NCBI GenBank assembly: GCA_963738305.1
Contig: CAVTVU010000012.1
Coordinates: forward strand, 1-64,000
Reading direction: 5' to 3'
From: JBBRHQ01 sp963738305
Lineage (GTDB): Bacteria > Actinomycetota > Thermoleophilia > Solirubrobacterales > 70-9
Length of the DNA: 64,000 nt
A program made the translations under genes and the position numbers. How positions within the stretch are numbered: position 1 is the first letter of the stretch; every line of letters starts with the position of its first letter. Below the pieces are notes generated by a model, which had not been told where the DNA came from, searched no databases, and saw only the letters and a list, made by a program, of their open reading frames with translations. Below are positions 35,334-44,145 of this stretch, in pieces.

Positions 35334-36392
35334 ATGGCCGGCGCGCCGACAGAAGGAGCCGAGGACCCCGACCGCCAGGTGCTGGTGATCGGCGGGGCCG
35401 GCTATATCGGCAACGTCCTGGTGCGGAGACTGCTCGCCGACGGCGTTCGGGTCCGGGTCCTCGACCAGCTCGTCTACGACCACGGCGCCGCGATCGCCGG
35501 GGTCTTCGAGGAGCCCGGTTTCACCTTCCACCACGGCGACCTCTGCGACCGCGGCGACCTCGATCGCGCCCTCGACGGGGTGACGGACGTCGTCCTGCTG
35601 GCCGCGATGGTCGGAGACCCCGTCTCCAAGCGCTACCCGGACCTGACCCGCAAGGTCAACGTCGAGGGCGCCCAGGGCGTGTTCGAGGCGCTCCAGGACC
35701 GGGGCATCGATCGCTTCGTCTTCACCTCGACCTGCTCGAACTACGGCTTGCGGACGACCGATGAGCCGGCGACCGAGGAGTCCGACCTGGCACCCGTTTC
35801 GCTCTACGCGGAGACCAAGGTGGAGTTCGAGAAGCACGTGCTGGGACGGGCCCGCGAGGTCGATTTCTGCCCCACGGTGCTGAGGATCTCCACCGCCTAC
35901 GGGATCTCGCAGCGAATGCGCTTCGACCTGACGATCTCCGAGTTCACCCGCACCCTGACGATCGGCGACGAGCTGCTGGTCTACGACGCCGACACCTGGC
36001 GGCCCTACTGCCACGTGCGCGACATCTCGAAGGCGATCATGATGACGATGGCCGCCCCCTCCGACGCGGTGCGCGGCGAAGTGTTCAACGTCGGGCACGC
36101 CGACGAGAACTTCACCAAGCGCATGGTGGTCGAGGCGGTCCAGGAGCACCTCGGCGGCAAGGGCAAGCTGAGCTACCACGAGGGCGGTGTGGACCCCCGC
36201 AACTACCGCGTCTCCTTCGACAAGATCCGCGAGCGGATCGGCTTCCAGCCCGACCTTCGGGTGCCGGTCTCGGTCGGCAACCTGGTGCGCGCGATCCAGG
36301 CCGGCACGTTCCCCGATGTCGAGCAGCGCGAGCGCTTCTACTCGTCCCACACCCTCGCGGGGGTGACGCTCGAGGCCAACGGAGCGGACTGA
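35334..36392 (+). CDS. NAD-dependent epimerase/dehydratase (SDR)
   Basis: About 352 residues; ATG 35334 or the in-frame GTG 35331, with RBS-like AAGGCTGAG. Rossmann motif VLVIGGAGYIGNVLVRRLL. The usual S-x-YAETK motif (SLYAETKVEFEKHVL) gives the catalytic Tyr and Lys. RYPDLTRKVNVEGAQGVFEA fits the sugar-nucleotide epimerase/dehydratase family. The substrate cannot be told. A 1-base overlap (TGATG) couples it to the nucleotidyltransferase, as expected for sugar activation and modification. Confidence 0.9.
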   Translation: MAGAPTEGAEDPDRQVLVIGGAGYIGNVLVRRLLADGVRVRVLDQLVYDHGAAIAGVFEEPGFTFHHGDLCDRGDLDRALDGVTDVVLLAAMVGDPVSKRYPDLTRKVNVEGAQGVFEALQDRGIDRFVFTSTCSNYGLRTTDEPATEESDLAPVSLYAETKVEFEKHVLGRAREVDFCPTVLRISTAYGISQRMRFDLTISEFTRTLTIGDELLVYDADTWRPYCHVRDISKAIMMTMAAPSDAVRGEVFNVGHADENFTKRMVVEAVQEHLGGKGKLSYHEGGVDPRNYRVSFDKIRERIGFQPDLRVPVSVGNLVRAIQAGTFPDVEQRERFYSSHTLAGVTLEANGAD

Positions 36393-37108
36393 TGCAGGCG
36401 GTGATCCTGGCGGGCGGCAAGGGCACCCGCCTGCGGCCCTACACCACGGTGCTGCCAAAGCCGCTGATGCCGCTCGGCAACCAGCCGATCCTCGAGCTGA
36501 TCCTCCACCAGCTGGCCGCCGCCGGCTTCCGCGAGGTGGACCTCAGCGTCGGCCACCTCGGCGGACTGATCCGCGCCTACCTGACCGAGAGCGAGGCGCT
36601 GGGGGACGAGCTCGAGGTCCGCTACATCTACGAGGACGAGCCGCTGGGCACGGCGGGCGCGCTGAAGCTGATCGACCCGGCTCCGCAGGAGCCGTTCCTG
36701 GTGATGAACGGGGACATCCTCACGACCCTCGACTACGCCGAGCTGATGCGCTTCCACCGCAGAGAGGCCCCGGCACTGACGATCGCTTCGCACCAGAAGG
36801 AGGTGCAGCTCGCGCTCGGGGTGATCGAGAGCGGGGGGGACGGAGGCGAGGTGACCGGGTTCGTCGAGAAGCCGACGCTGCACTACGAGGTCAGCATGGG
36901 CATCTACGTCTACGACCCGGCCGCGCTCTCCTACATCCCGGACGGGCGTTTCGACTTCCCCGACGTCGTGCTTGCCCTGCTGGAGGCGGGGGAGAAGGTG
37001 CTGACCTACCCCTTCGACGGCGAGTGGTTCGACATCGGTACCCGCGACGAGCACGAGCGGGCCATGGTCGAGTTCGACGCTGACGCGGCTCGCTTCGCGC
37101 CGAGGTGA
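36392..37108 (+). CDS. Sugar-phosphate nucleotidyltransferase
   Basis: 238 residues. The N-terminal signature is MQAVILAGGKGTRLRPYTTV, then LPKPLMPLGNQPILELILHQ. LVMNGDILTTLDY provides the metal-binding Asp, and FVEKPTLHYEVSMGIYVYDP and GEWFDIGTRDEH match the RmlA/GlmU-like family. It makes an NDP-sugar from NTP and a sugar-1-phosphate. It is short, without an acyltransferase domain. It is coupled to the upstream epimerase and the downstream deacetylase-like gene. Confidence 0.92.
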   Translation: MQAVILAGGKGTRLRPYTTVLPKPLMPLGNQPILELILHQLAAAGFREVDLSVGHLGGLIRAYLTESEALGDELEVRYIYEDEPLGTAGALKLIDPAPQEPFLVMNGDILTTLDYAELMRFHRREAPALTIASHQKEVQLALGVIESGGDGGEVTGFVEKPTLHYEVSMGIYVYDPAALSYIPDGRFDFPDVVLALLEAGEKVLTYPFDGEWFDIGTRDEHERAMVEFDADAARFAPR

Positions 37109-38346
37109 GCCGGCCGGAAGGGTCGCTCTTCGCGGCTTCGGACCCCGCTGCCGCGCGACTGGCCGGCGCGGTCGCGTGGTTGTGGCGGCTGGGCCCGCTG
37201 CTGGACGCGCCGCGGGCCGAAGCTGTTGGGCTCGGTGGCGCCGCCGACCAGGCCGAGCTCTCGCGGCTGGTGGAGGAGGGCCGCCTTGCCGGCGCCGTCG
37301 TTCTCGGGCCGGAGCCTCCCAAAGAGTGTCGTGACCCCGCGCCGCGGGTGATGCGCCTCAGGGTCGACTCCGACGCCGAGTGGGGGCGCCTCGGGATTCA
37401 CCGGGTGCTCGAGGCCGTCTCCGCATACCTGGTGGAGAGGCTCGACCGCCCGCTCGTCCTGCTGCCGCGGATCGGCATGCTGCGGATCGACGACCTCCCG
37501 GGCACTGCGCAACACCAGCTCGAGGGACGGGCTAAGTCCGATCGCCGTCAGCGCCGGCGCCTGCGGCGCTACGTGAAGGCGTGCCGTCGGGCCGGCGCGG
37601 TGCTCAACGCGGCGGTGCCGGCGCAGGCCTTCCTCGAGGGTGAGAGGGTGCCGCTCGACCGGGTATGGCCGGGATCGATCGCGGCCCTCCGCGAGGGCGT
37701 CGTCCGGGGCGCGGTCGAGCCGGTGTGCCACGGCCTGCTGCACCTCGACACGGCGCTCCTCGAGCAGGGTGCGGTCGAGTTCCGCGAGTTCGCCAAGCTC
37801 ACCGAGGAGGAAGCCGGCCGGCGAATCGACGCTGCCCGCCAGTGGCAGGCGAGCGTGCTGGGCGAGGGCGGCACTTTCGTAGCCCCCGCCTGGGCCTACA
37901 GCGAAGGCGCGCTGGCGGCGGCCGCCGACCGAGGCATTCCCTGCTTCACCCGCTGCGAGCCGGGAAAGACGTACGAGCCGGGCCTGATCAGCGAGACGTT
38001 GATGGGAGGCCTGGGGATCGAGGGACTCGACTACAGCCCGCTGACCCGAATGGCCGGGGCCGGGCTGCCGCCGACGATGGTCCTGCACGGGACGATGATC
38101 GACGTCCGGGCGGACTCGATTCGCGCCGAACCGGTGACGGCGGCCCGGCTCGCGATCCGTCGCGACCTCAGCCGCCTGCCCTCGATCGAGGGGCTGCGTT
38201 GGCTCGGGGCATCGGCGTACGCCGATGCCCTGGCCCTGCATCACCGGATCGCCGTCGAGGGGAACGAGGTGATCCTCCCTCCGGGGGCCACGGCGCGGAT
38301 CCTCGACGCCGCGGGAGAGCGCCACCTCGAAGGCCCTCGTAACTAA
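37105..38346 (+). CDS. Polysaccharide-deacetylase-like protein
   Basis: 413 residues from GTG 37105, overlapping the previous stop by 4 bases. Three spots recall the NodB/DUF2334 deacetylase fold: LLPRIGMLRIDDLPGT (metal-binding Asp pair), VEPVCHGLLHLD (metal-binding His) and GTFVAPAWAYSEGALAAAAD. The N-terminal 110 residues are not recognised. There is no signal peptide, so a cytosolic step on a sugar precursor is possible. Activity is inferred from weak motifs and context. Confidence 0.6.
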   Translation: MSRPEGSLFAASDPAAARLAGAVAWLWRLGPLLDAPRAEAVGLGGAADQAELSRLVEEGRLAGAVVLGPEPPKECRDPAPRVMRLRVDSDAEWGRLGIHRVLEAVSAYLVERLDRPLVLLPRIGMLRIDDLPGTAQHQLEGRAKSDRRQRRRLRRYVKACRRAGAVLNAAVPAQAFLEGERVPLDRVWPGSIAALREGVVRGAVEPVCHGLLHLDTALLEQGAVEFREFAKLTEEEAGRRIDAARQWQASVLGEGGTFVAPAWAYSEGALAAAADRGIPCFTRCEPGKTYEPGLISETLMGGLGIEGLDYSPLTRMAGAGLPPTMVLHGTMIDVRADSIRAEPVTAARLAIRRDLSRLPSIEGLRWLGASAYADALALHHRIAVEGNEVILPPGATARILDAAGERHLEGPRN

Positions 38347-38403
38347 GTCCAGCTTCGCCACCCACCGGTTGACCCCGGGCCGGCGCCTGCCGACCGTCAG
38401 AAT

Positions 38404-39774
38404 GTGCAGGGACGCTTCGCCATACCGGCAGTGGGACTTCTCACCATCACTCTTGCGCTGGCCCTCTCGGCGACCGGCTACGGCGCCACGCCGTCCTGTG
38501 ACCTCTACGCCTCCCCGAGCGGATCGGACGCGGCCTCCGGCACCCTCGCGCAGCCGCTGGGGACCGTGCAGCGCCTCGCCAACTCGCTGGGCCCCGGCGA
38601 GGTCGGGTGCCTCCGCGACGGCGTCTACCCGGGCTCCGGCGCGCCCGGCGACCCGTTTCGCGAGCTGAAGATCACCCGGCCCGGGATCACCCTCACCAGC
38701 GCCCCCGGTGAGCGGGCGACGATCACCGCCCGGCTCTGGGTCGCCCGCGGGGCCGACGGGGTGACGATCTCCGAGCTCCATCTCGACGGAGCCAACTCCC
38801 GCGACCTGCCCAGCCCGACCATCAACGCCGAGGACGCGGTGTTCCGCCACGACGAGGTGACCAACGACCACACGTCGATCTGCTTCGCGATCGGAGGCCC
38901 GGTCTGGGGCAGGGCGCGGAACACGCTGATCGAGGCGAACAGAATCCACGCCTGCGGCCAGCTCCCCGCGACCAACACGGAGCACGGGATCTACCTCTCG
39001 GCCGCCGATGACACGGTGATCCGTGGCAACTGGATCTACGACAACGCCGATCGCGGCATCCAGCTCTACCCCGACGCGCAGGGCACCGTGATCAGCGGGA
39101 ACGTCATCGACGGCAACGGCGAGGGCGTGATCTTCTCCGGGGACGAGCGGGTAGCCTCGAGCGGCGCCCGGGTGAGCGGCAATGTGATCGCCGACTCGCG
39201 GATCCGCCGCAACGTCGAGTCCTTCTACCCCGGCGGCACGCCGATCGGGACCGATAACCTCGTCCGATCCAACTGCATCCACGGGGCGCCCGGCAGCTAC
39301 TACGGCGGCCCGGACGGCAGCGGCGTCGATTCGCCCCAGGTCGGTTTCACCGCCAGCGGAAACGTGAACCGCGCACCGCAGTTCGTCGACGCCGCCGCCG
39401 ACGACTTCCGCCTCGTGGCGGGCAGCGCCTGCGCCGCGGTGCTCGATCCCTCCCCGGACAACCGCCTGCCCGGGCCCGGCACGGAGCAGCCGCTCTCGGA
39501 GCCGGCGACCGCGGCGCCTTCGACGACACCGGCGACCCCGCCCGCTTCGAGCTCCGAGCAGCCGACCGCCTCCACCCCCGCCACGCCGCCCGTCTCGACG
39601 GCTCCGCCTGCCGGCAAGGCGACTGCGACTGCGACTGCGACGGCCAAGGCGCCGCGCCGGAGCATCACGCTGAAGGCCGCCCGCCGTCGCTGGCGCCACG
39701 GCTCCAGGAAGCACCGCCGCGGCCGCGGCACTCACCTCCGCCACGGCACGCCGGCGGGGCAGCGCGCCGTCTGA
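38404..39774 (+). CDS. Secreted right-handed beta-helix protein (copy 2), with Pro/Thr-rich tail
   Basis: 456 residues from GTG 38404; signal peptide ends SATGYGATPSC. The beta-helix region aligns throughout with copy 1: GITLTSAPGERATI, FAIGGPVWGRARNTLIEANR, NWIYDNADRGIQLYPDAQ and GNGEGVIFSGDER. It differs at the C terminus: a Ser/Thr/Pro/Ala linker of about 65 residues and then a very basic tail (RRRWRHGSRKHRRGRGTHLR). The linker looks like a wall- or envelope-spanning spacer. Confidence 0.8.
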   Translation: MQGRFAIPAVGLLTITLALALSATGYGATPSCDLYASPSGSDAASGTLAQPLGTVQRLANSLGPGEVGCLRDGVYPGSGAPGDPFRELKITRPGITLTSAPGERATITARLWVARGADGVTISELHLDGANSRDLPSPTINAEDAVFRHDEVTNDHTSICFAIGGPVWGRARNTLIEANRIHACGQLPATNTEHGIYLSAADDTVIRGNWIYDNADRGIQLYPDAQGTVISGNVIDGNGEGVIFSGDERVASSGARVSGNVIADSRIRRNVESFYPGGTPIGTDNLVRSNCIHGAPGSYYGGPDGSGVDSPQVGFTASGNVNRAPQFVDAAADDFRLVAGSACAAVLDPSPDNRLPGPGTEQPLSEPATAAPSTTPATPPASSSEQPTASTPATPPVSTAPPAGKATATATATAKAPRRSITLKAARRRWRHGSRKHRRGRGTHLRHGTPAGQRAV

Positions 39775-39839
39775 GAGGTCGGCCAGGATGCAGCCGCGCA
39801 GCATTCATCGGCGCGGCGGCGCCTGCCGATATCGAGACG

Positions 39840-41057
39840 ATGCGGATTCTCCTGATCAGCCAGTACTTCACGCCCGAGATCACGGCCGCGCCGCTGCGCC
39901 TGCGCCCGCTCGCGGCGGGTCTGGCCCGGCTCGGGCACGAGGTGGAGGTGATCTGCGAGGTCCCCAGCCATCCCCAGGGGGTGATCTACGACGGCTTCTC
40001 CGCTCGTCCGCTGCAGCGGCGATCGCTCGACAGATGCGCCGTCACCTACGTCTGGGCCTGGCCGGCGCGCTCGAAGTCGGCGCTCAGCCGCCTTGCCTCC
40101 TACGGCTCCTACGCCGCCACTGCCGCCCTCACCGGATCCTTCGCGGCGCGGCCCGACGTGATCCTGGCCTCTTCGCCGCCGCTCAGCGTCGGCGCTGTCG
40201 GGTCGCTGCTCTCGCGCCGTCACCGGTCGCCCTGGGTGCTCGACGTCCGTGACCTCTGGCCCCAGGTCGCCGGCGAGCTGGGGAAGGTCTCGAGCCGCCG
40301 CGCCCTGGACGCCGCGGCCGCGCTCGAACGCCGGCTCTACCGCGACGCCGCCGCCATCGTCACGACCACCGAACCGTTCAACGTCCACATCGGCCGCATC
40401 ACCGAGGCCTCGAAGGTGACGGTGATCCCCAACGGCACCACGCGGGAGTGGATGGCGATGGGAGAGACGGACGTGGACCCGGCGGCGGTGGGGCTCGATC
40501 CGGACCGATTCGTCTGGACGTACGCCGGCAACGTGGGGCTCTCTCAGGGCCTCGACGTGGCGGTTGAGGCGGCGCGTCGGCTCGGCTCCTCCTTCCAGCT
40601 CCTGATCCTGGGCGACGGCGCCTCGAGGCCCGGGCTGCGCCGCGCCGCTGCCGCCGCCCCGGCCGGCTCGGTTGTGTTCCGCGACCCGCTGCCGCCCGCC
40701 GAGGCCTCCCGGGTGATGCGCGCCTCGGACGCCCTCCTCGTCTGCCTCGCCGACAAGCCCGCGCTCGGGAAGACGGTTCCGGTCAAGCTGTATGACTCGG
40801 CGGCGCTCGGCCGGCCGATCGTGGTCGCCGCGCCCGGGGAGCCGAGGCGCATCTCCGAGCAGACCGGCGCCGCGATGACCGTGCCGCCCGGGGACGCGGG
40901 GGCGCTGGCGGAGGCGGTGCGCCGCCTGCGCGAGGACGAGTCGATGCGGCGGCGGCTCGTCGGGGCGGCACGGGAGTTCGCGGCCGCCAACCTCAGAGAG
41001 GACGGCGTGAGGCGCCTCGAGGCGGTGCTCTCGGCGGCCGCGGGAGAGCGGTCTTGA
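39840..41057 (+). CDS. Glycosyltransferase family 4 (WbuB-like)
   Basis: 405 residues from ATG 39840. MRILLISQYFTPEITAAPLR, then HEVEVICEVPSHPQG, VLDVRDLWPQVAGELGKVSS and VTVIPNGTT are typical of WbuB-like GT-B transferases that move HexNAc residues in O-antigen or EPS repeats. The nucleotide-binding C-terminal half contains the usual ALGRPIVVAAPGEPRRI. It is the first of three back-to-back transferases with 4-base overlaps. Confidence 0.88.
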   Translation: MRILLISQYFTPEITAAPLRLRPLAAGLARLGHEVEVICEVPSHPQGVIYDGFSARPLQRRSLDRCAVTYVWAWPARSKSALSRLASYGSYAATAALTGSFAARPDVILASSPPLSVGAVGSLLSRRHRSPWVLDVRDLWPQVAGELGKVSSRRALDAAAALERRLYRDAAAIVTTTEPFNVHIGRITEASKVTVIPNGTTREWMAMGETDVDPAAVGLDPDRFVWTYAGNVGLSQGLDVAVEAARRLGSSFQLLILGDGASRPGLRRAAAAAPAGSVVFRDPLPPAEASRVMRASDALLVCLADKPALGKTVPVKLYDSAALGRPIVVAAPGEPRRISEQTGAAMTVPPGDAGALAEAVRRLREDESMRRRLVGAAREFAAANLREDGVRRLEAVLSAAAGERS

Positions 41058-42202
41058 CACCTCCTCGGCTGATCCACCTGGCGGACTACTCCCACCCGCG
41101 GGCGGGCTCCTTCGTCCCGATGGTCCTCTCGGCGCTGGGCGAGGCGCAGTCCCGGGGATGGAGGGTCGGCCTCGTGCTGCCCGGGCGGGCGCGGGAGACA
41201 CCCTGGGTCCGGGACTTCACCGAGGCCGGGATCGGGCTCCACTTCGCCGACCAGGAGGGGCGGCGCGAGCGGGCGAAGTGGCTCGAGCAGGAGCTCGGCG
41301 GGGAGCCGGGGCCGACCGTCCTACACACCCACTTCACGCTCTGGGACGCGCCCGCAGTGCTCGCGGCGCGGCGACTCGACCGCGCGGCCGTCGTCTGGCA
41401 CCTCCACACGACTCTCGGCAAGACGGTCGCCGCGCGACTTCGGAACATGGCCAAGTTCGCCAGCCTCGGGCGCGGGGTTTCGGCGCTGCTCTGCCCGGCA
41501 CCGAACATCGCGGAGGACGTGCGGCGCCGGCTCGCCCCCCGTGGCCGGGTCCATTTCATGCCCTCCGTGGTCGACGTCGGAGAGTTTCCGCTGCTTGGGC
41601 CCGAGGAGCGCCTCGCCTATCGCGAAGAGCTGGGCATCGCGACGGAGGCGACCGTCCTGCTCCACTTTGGCTGGCACTGGCACCTGAAGGGCGGGGACAT
41701 CTTCATGGCCACGGTGAGGGAGCTGCTGGACGGAGGAGCCGAGGGCCTTGTCGCGATCGAGCGCGGCTCCCGCGAGGACGCCGAGCGGGATATCTCCGAG
41801 CTCGGTCTCTCCGAGACGGTCCGGGTACAGCCGGTGATCGAGGACATCAAGACGCTCTTCGGCGCCGCCGACCTGCTCGTCTCCTCGAGCCGTGACGAGG
41901 GCATGGCGTACACGGTGCTCGAGTCGCTCAGCTGCGGCACCCCCGTGGTCGCCACCGACGTTCCGGGGCACCTCTACATCGGCGAGCGCGTTGCCGCTTG
42001 CCGGATCAGCGACCGCGACCCTGCCTCGCTGGCGGAGACTGTGCGGGCGATGCTCGCCCGCGACCCCGATCTGGCGCGCGCCGAGGCGCGCGAGGCGCGC
42101 GATTGGATCGCCTCTGATCTCGGCTACGCGGCGAACACCGCACGCCTGATGAGGATCTACGAGCAGGCCCTGGCGGAGGTCGAGGGAGCTCCCTCGGGAT
42201 GA
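41054..42202 (+). CDS. Glycosyltransferase family 4
   Basis: 382 residues; starts at TTG 41054 inside the previous stop (TTGA). GT-B fold: an N-terminal half with LHTHFTLWDAPAVLAARRLD and a C-terminal GT1-type domain with ADLLVSSSRDEGMAYTVLES, then LSCGTPVVATDVPGHLY, where the Glu pair of E-x7-E is expected. TTG starts are rare, but this one is set by the coupled overlap. It probably adds one sugar to the exopolysaccharide unit. Confidence 0.85.
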   Translation: MTPPRLIHLADYSHPRAGSFVPMVLSALGEAQSRGWRVGLVLPGRARETPWVRDFTEAGIGLHFADQEGRRERAKWLEQELGGEPGPTVLHTHFTLWDAPAVLAARRLDRAAVVWHLHTTLGKTVAARLRNMAKFASLGRGVSALLCPAPNIAEDVRRRLAPRGRVHFMPSVVDVGEFPLLGPEERLAYREELGIATEATVLLHFGWHWHLKGGDIFMATVRELLDGGAEGLVAIERGSREDAERDISELGLSETVRVQPVIEDIKTLFGAADLLVSSSRDEGMAYTVLESLSCGTPVVATDVPGHLYIGERVAACRISDRDPASLAETVRAMLARDPDLARAEAREARDWIASDLGYAANTARLMRIYEQALAEVEGAPSG

Positions 42203-43368
42203 GCGACCCGCGCCCCCTGCGGCTGGCGGTCTACACCGATTACGCCTACCACCGGCTCGGCGAGGAGATCTACTCGGAGCGCGCCTTCTCGGTCTTCGTC
42301 TCCAGGCTCGCCGAAGACCCCGGGATCGAGTCGCTGACCGTGATCGGCCGCCTCGACCCGACTCCGGCCCGGGCGCGCTACCGGCTGGGGGCCCGGACGC
42401 GATTCGTTCCCCTTCCGTTCTATCCGCGCCTCAGCGAGCCCGGGCCGGCGATCCGGGCGATGGCCGGTTCCCTGCGGGCCTTCTGGGGAGCGCTGCCGGG
42501 CTCCGATGCGGTCTGGCTCCTCGGCCCGCACCCGTTGGGCGTCCTCTTCACCCTGCTCGCGACGGCGCGGGGCAAACGGGTGGTCCTCGGAGTCCGCCAG
42601 GACTCGGTCGCCTACGTCCGCAATCGTCACCCCGCCAGCAGGGTTGCACCGGTGGCGGCGAGGGTGCTCGACGGGCTCTACCGGCTGCTGGGGCGCTTCT
42701 GCGACGTCGTCGCGGTCGGCCCCGGGATATCCCGTGACTACCGCCACTCGCGCCGGCTCCTCGAGATCGCCGTCTCGCTCGTCGAGGAAGGGGAGATCGT
42801 TTCGCCGGAGGTCGCGGCCGGGAGGGACTACTCGGGCCCGATCCGGGTGCTCAGCGTCGGACGCATCGACCCCGAGAAGAACCCGCTGATGCTCGCCGAC
42901 GTGCTCGCGACACTGCGGGGGGAGGATTCCCGCTGGAGCCTGGTCGTCTGCGGCGAGGGCAGCCTCGAGTCCGACCTCGCCGACCGCCTCCGGAAGCTCG
43001 GTCTGGACGACTCCGCCGAGCTGAAGGGCTACCTTGCGCCCGATGAGGGGCTGCGGCAGCTCTATCGGGATTGTCACGTCCTGCTCCACGTCTCCTGGAC
43101 CGAGGGGCTGCCCCAGATCCTCTTCGAGGCCTTCGCCGCCGGACTCCCGGTCGTTGCCACCGACGTCGGGGGAATTGCCGCGGCGGTTGGGCCGGCCGTC
43201 ACCCTCGTCCCGCCCGGCGACCCGGAGGCCGCTGCGGCGGCGGTGTCTGCGGTCGCCGCCGAGCCGGCGCGCAGATCGGAGATGATCCGGGAGGGAGACC
43301 GGATCGTCCGCATGCAGACCATTCAGTCCGAGACAAGCCGCCTGGCCCGCTTCCTGGGAGGCGGTTGA
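42199..43368 (+). CDS. Glycosyltransferase family 4
   Basis: 389 residues from ATG 42199, overlapping the previous stop by 4 bases. C-terminal GT1 motifs: VLSVGRIDPEKNPLMLADVL, LVVCGEGSLESDL, VLLHVSWTEGLPQILFEAFA and AGLPVVATDVGGIAAAVG. This is the retaining GT-B architecture for a surface polysaccharide transferase. Donor and acceptor are unknown. Confidence 0.88.
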   Translation: MSDPRPLRLAVYTDYAYHRLGEEIYSERAFSVFVSRLAEDPGIESLTVIGRLDPTPARARYRLGARTRFVPLPFYPRLSEPGPAIRAMAGSLRAFWGALPGSDAVWLLGPHPLGVLFTLLATARGKRVVLGVRQDSVAYVRNRHPASRVAPVAARVLDGLYRLLGRFCDVVAVGPGISRDYRHSRRLLEIAVSLVEEGEIVSPEVAAGRDYSGPIRVLSVGRIDPEKNPLMLADVLATLRGEDSRWSLVVCGEGSLESDLADRLRKLGLDDSAELKGYLAPDEGLRQLYRDCHVLLHVSWTEGLPQILFEAFAAGLPVVATDVGGIAAAVGPAVTLVPPGDPEAAAAAVSAVAAEPARRSEMIREGDRIVRMQTIQSETSRLARFLGGG

Positions 43369-44144
43369 GCGCCGTGGGCGCGCTCGAGCAGCAGGAGGTC
43401 GACGACGCCCTGCGCCGGCTCCCCGGGGTGGAGGCGAGGGTGGCGACGGTCCGGCGCCGGATCTCTCGCTTCACGGAGCTGGAGCCCGGCGCTCGCGTGC
43501 TCGACATCGGGGCCGCCCTGGGGCTCCACCTGGTCGCCTGGCGGCGCGCCGGGTTCGAGCCGGTCGGCGTCGAGCCGTGGGCCGGGGCGGTGGCGGCGAG
43601 CAGCGAGGTCGCGGCCCGTACCGAGACCTCTTTCGAGATCCACCAGGGGAGCGGGGAGTCGCTGCCGGTCGATGATCAGTCGGTAGACCTGGTCGAGGCA
43701 ATCTCCGTCATGGAGCACGTCGACGAGCCGGCTCGGGTGTTCGCCGAGGCGCACCGGGTCTTGCGCCCGGGCGGCGCCTTCTACTTCTACACGACGAGCG
43801 CGATCTGCCCTCGCCAGGCGGAGATACGCCTCTTCCCGGCCTTCCCGTGGTACCCGCCGGCGTTGCAGAGGCGGATCATGCGGTGGGCGTCGGAGCGGCA
43901 TCCGTGGCTCGTCCACGGCACCACCGCGCCGGCCTACCACTGGTTCAGGCCGAAGCCGACCGAGGCCCTGCTGAAGCGCACTGGCTTCGAGCGGGTCATC
44001 GATCGCTGGGAGATGCGGCTCCCCGAGGAGGACAGCGGCTTCCGGGGCAGGCTGGCGCGCGCCGCCAAGACCAGCGGCGCGGCCCGGCTCGCCCTCAACC
44101 TGGCGATCGAGGACTCCGCCTACCTGGCACTGAAGGCAGGCTGA
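43365..44144 (+). CDS. Class I SAM-dependent methyltransferase
   Basis: 259 residues if started at TTG 43365, which overlaps the previous stop (TTGA); GTG 43374 is an alternative. SAM motif I is RVLDIGAALGLHLVAWRRAG, then VGVEPWAGAVAA. Post-motif DLVEAISVMEHVDEPARVFA and VLRPGGAFYFYTT are typical Methyltransf_11. The C-terminal 110 residues are Trp/Arg-rich. Following three coupled glycosyltransferases, it probably methylates a sugar or polyprenyl-linked glycan. Confidence 0.85.
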   Translation: MSAVGALEQQEVDDALRRLPGVEARVATVRRRISRFTELEPGARVLDIGAALGLHLVAWRRAGFEPVGVEPWAGAVAASSEVAARTETSFEIHQGSGESLPVDDQSVDLVEAISVMEHVDEPARVFAEAHRVLRPGGAFYFYTTSAICPRQAEIRLFPAFPWYPPALQRRIMRWASERHPWLVHGTTAPAYHWFRPKPTEALLKRTGFERVIDRWEMRLPEEDSGFRGRLARAAKTSGAARLALNLAIEDSAYLALKAG

Positions 44145-44145
44145 A

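Noticed and set aside
34035..36458. 807-codon minus-strand open frame opposite the beta-helix and epimerase genes
   Set aside because: Shadow of two genes; it crosses their intergenic gap without any motif.
37006..39804. 932-codon minus-strand open frame across the deacetylase and beta-helix genes
   Set aside because: It spans several real genes and their gaps, and its composition is typical of a GC shadow; no domain is seen.
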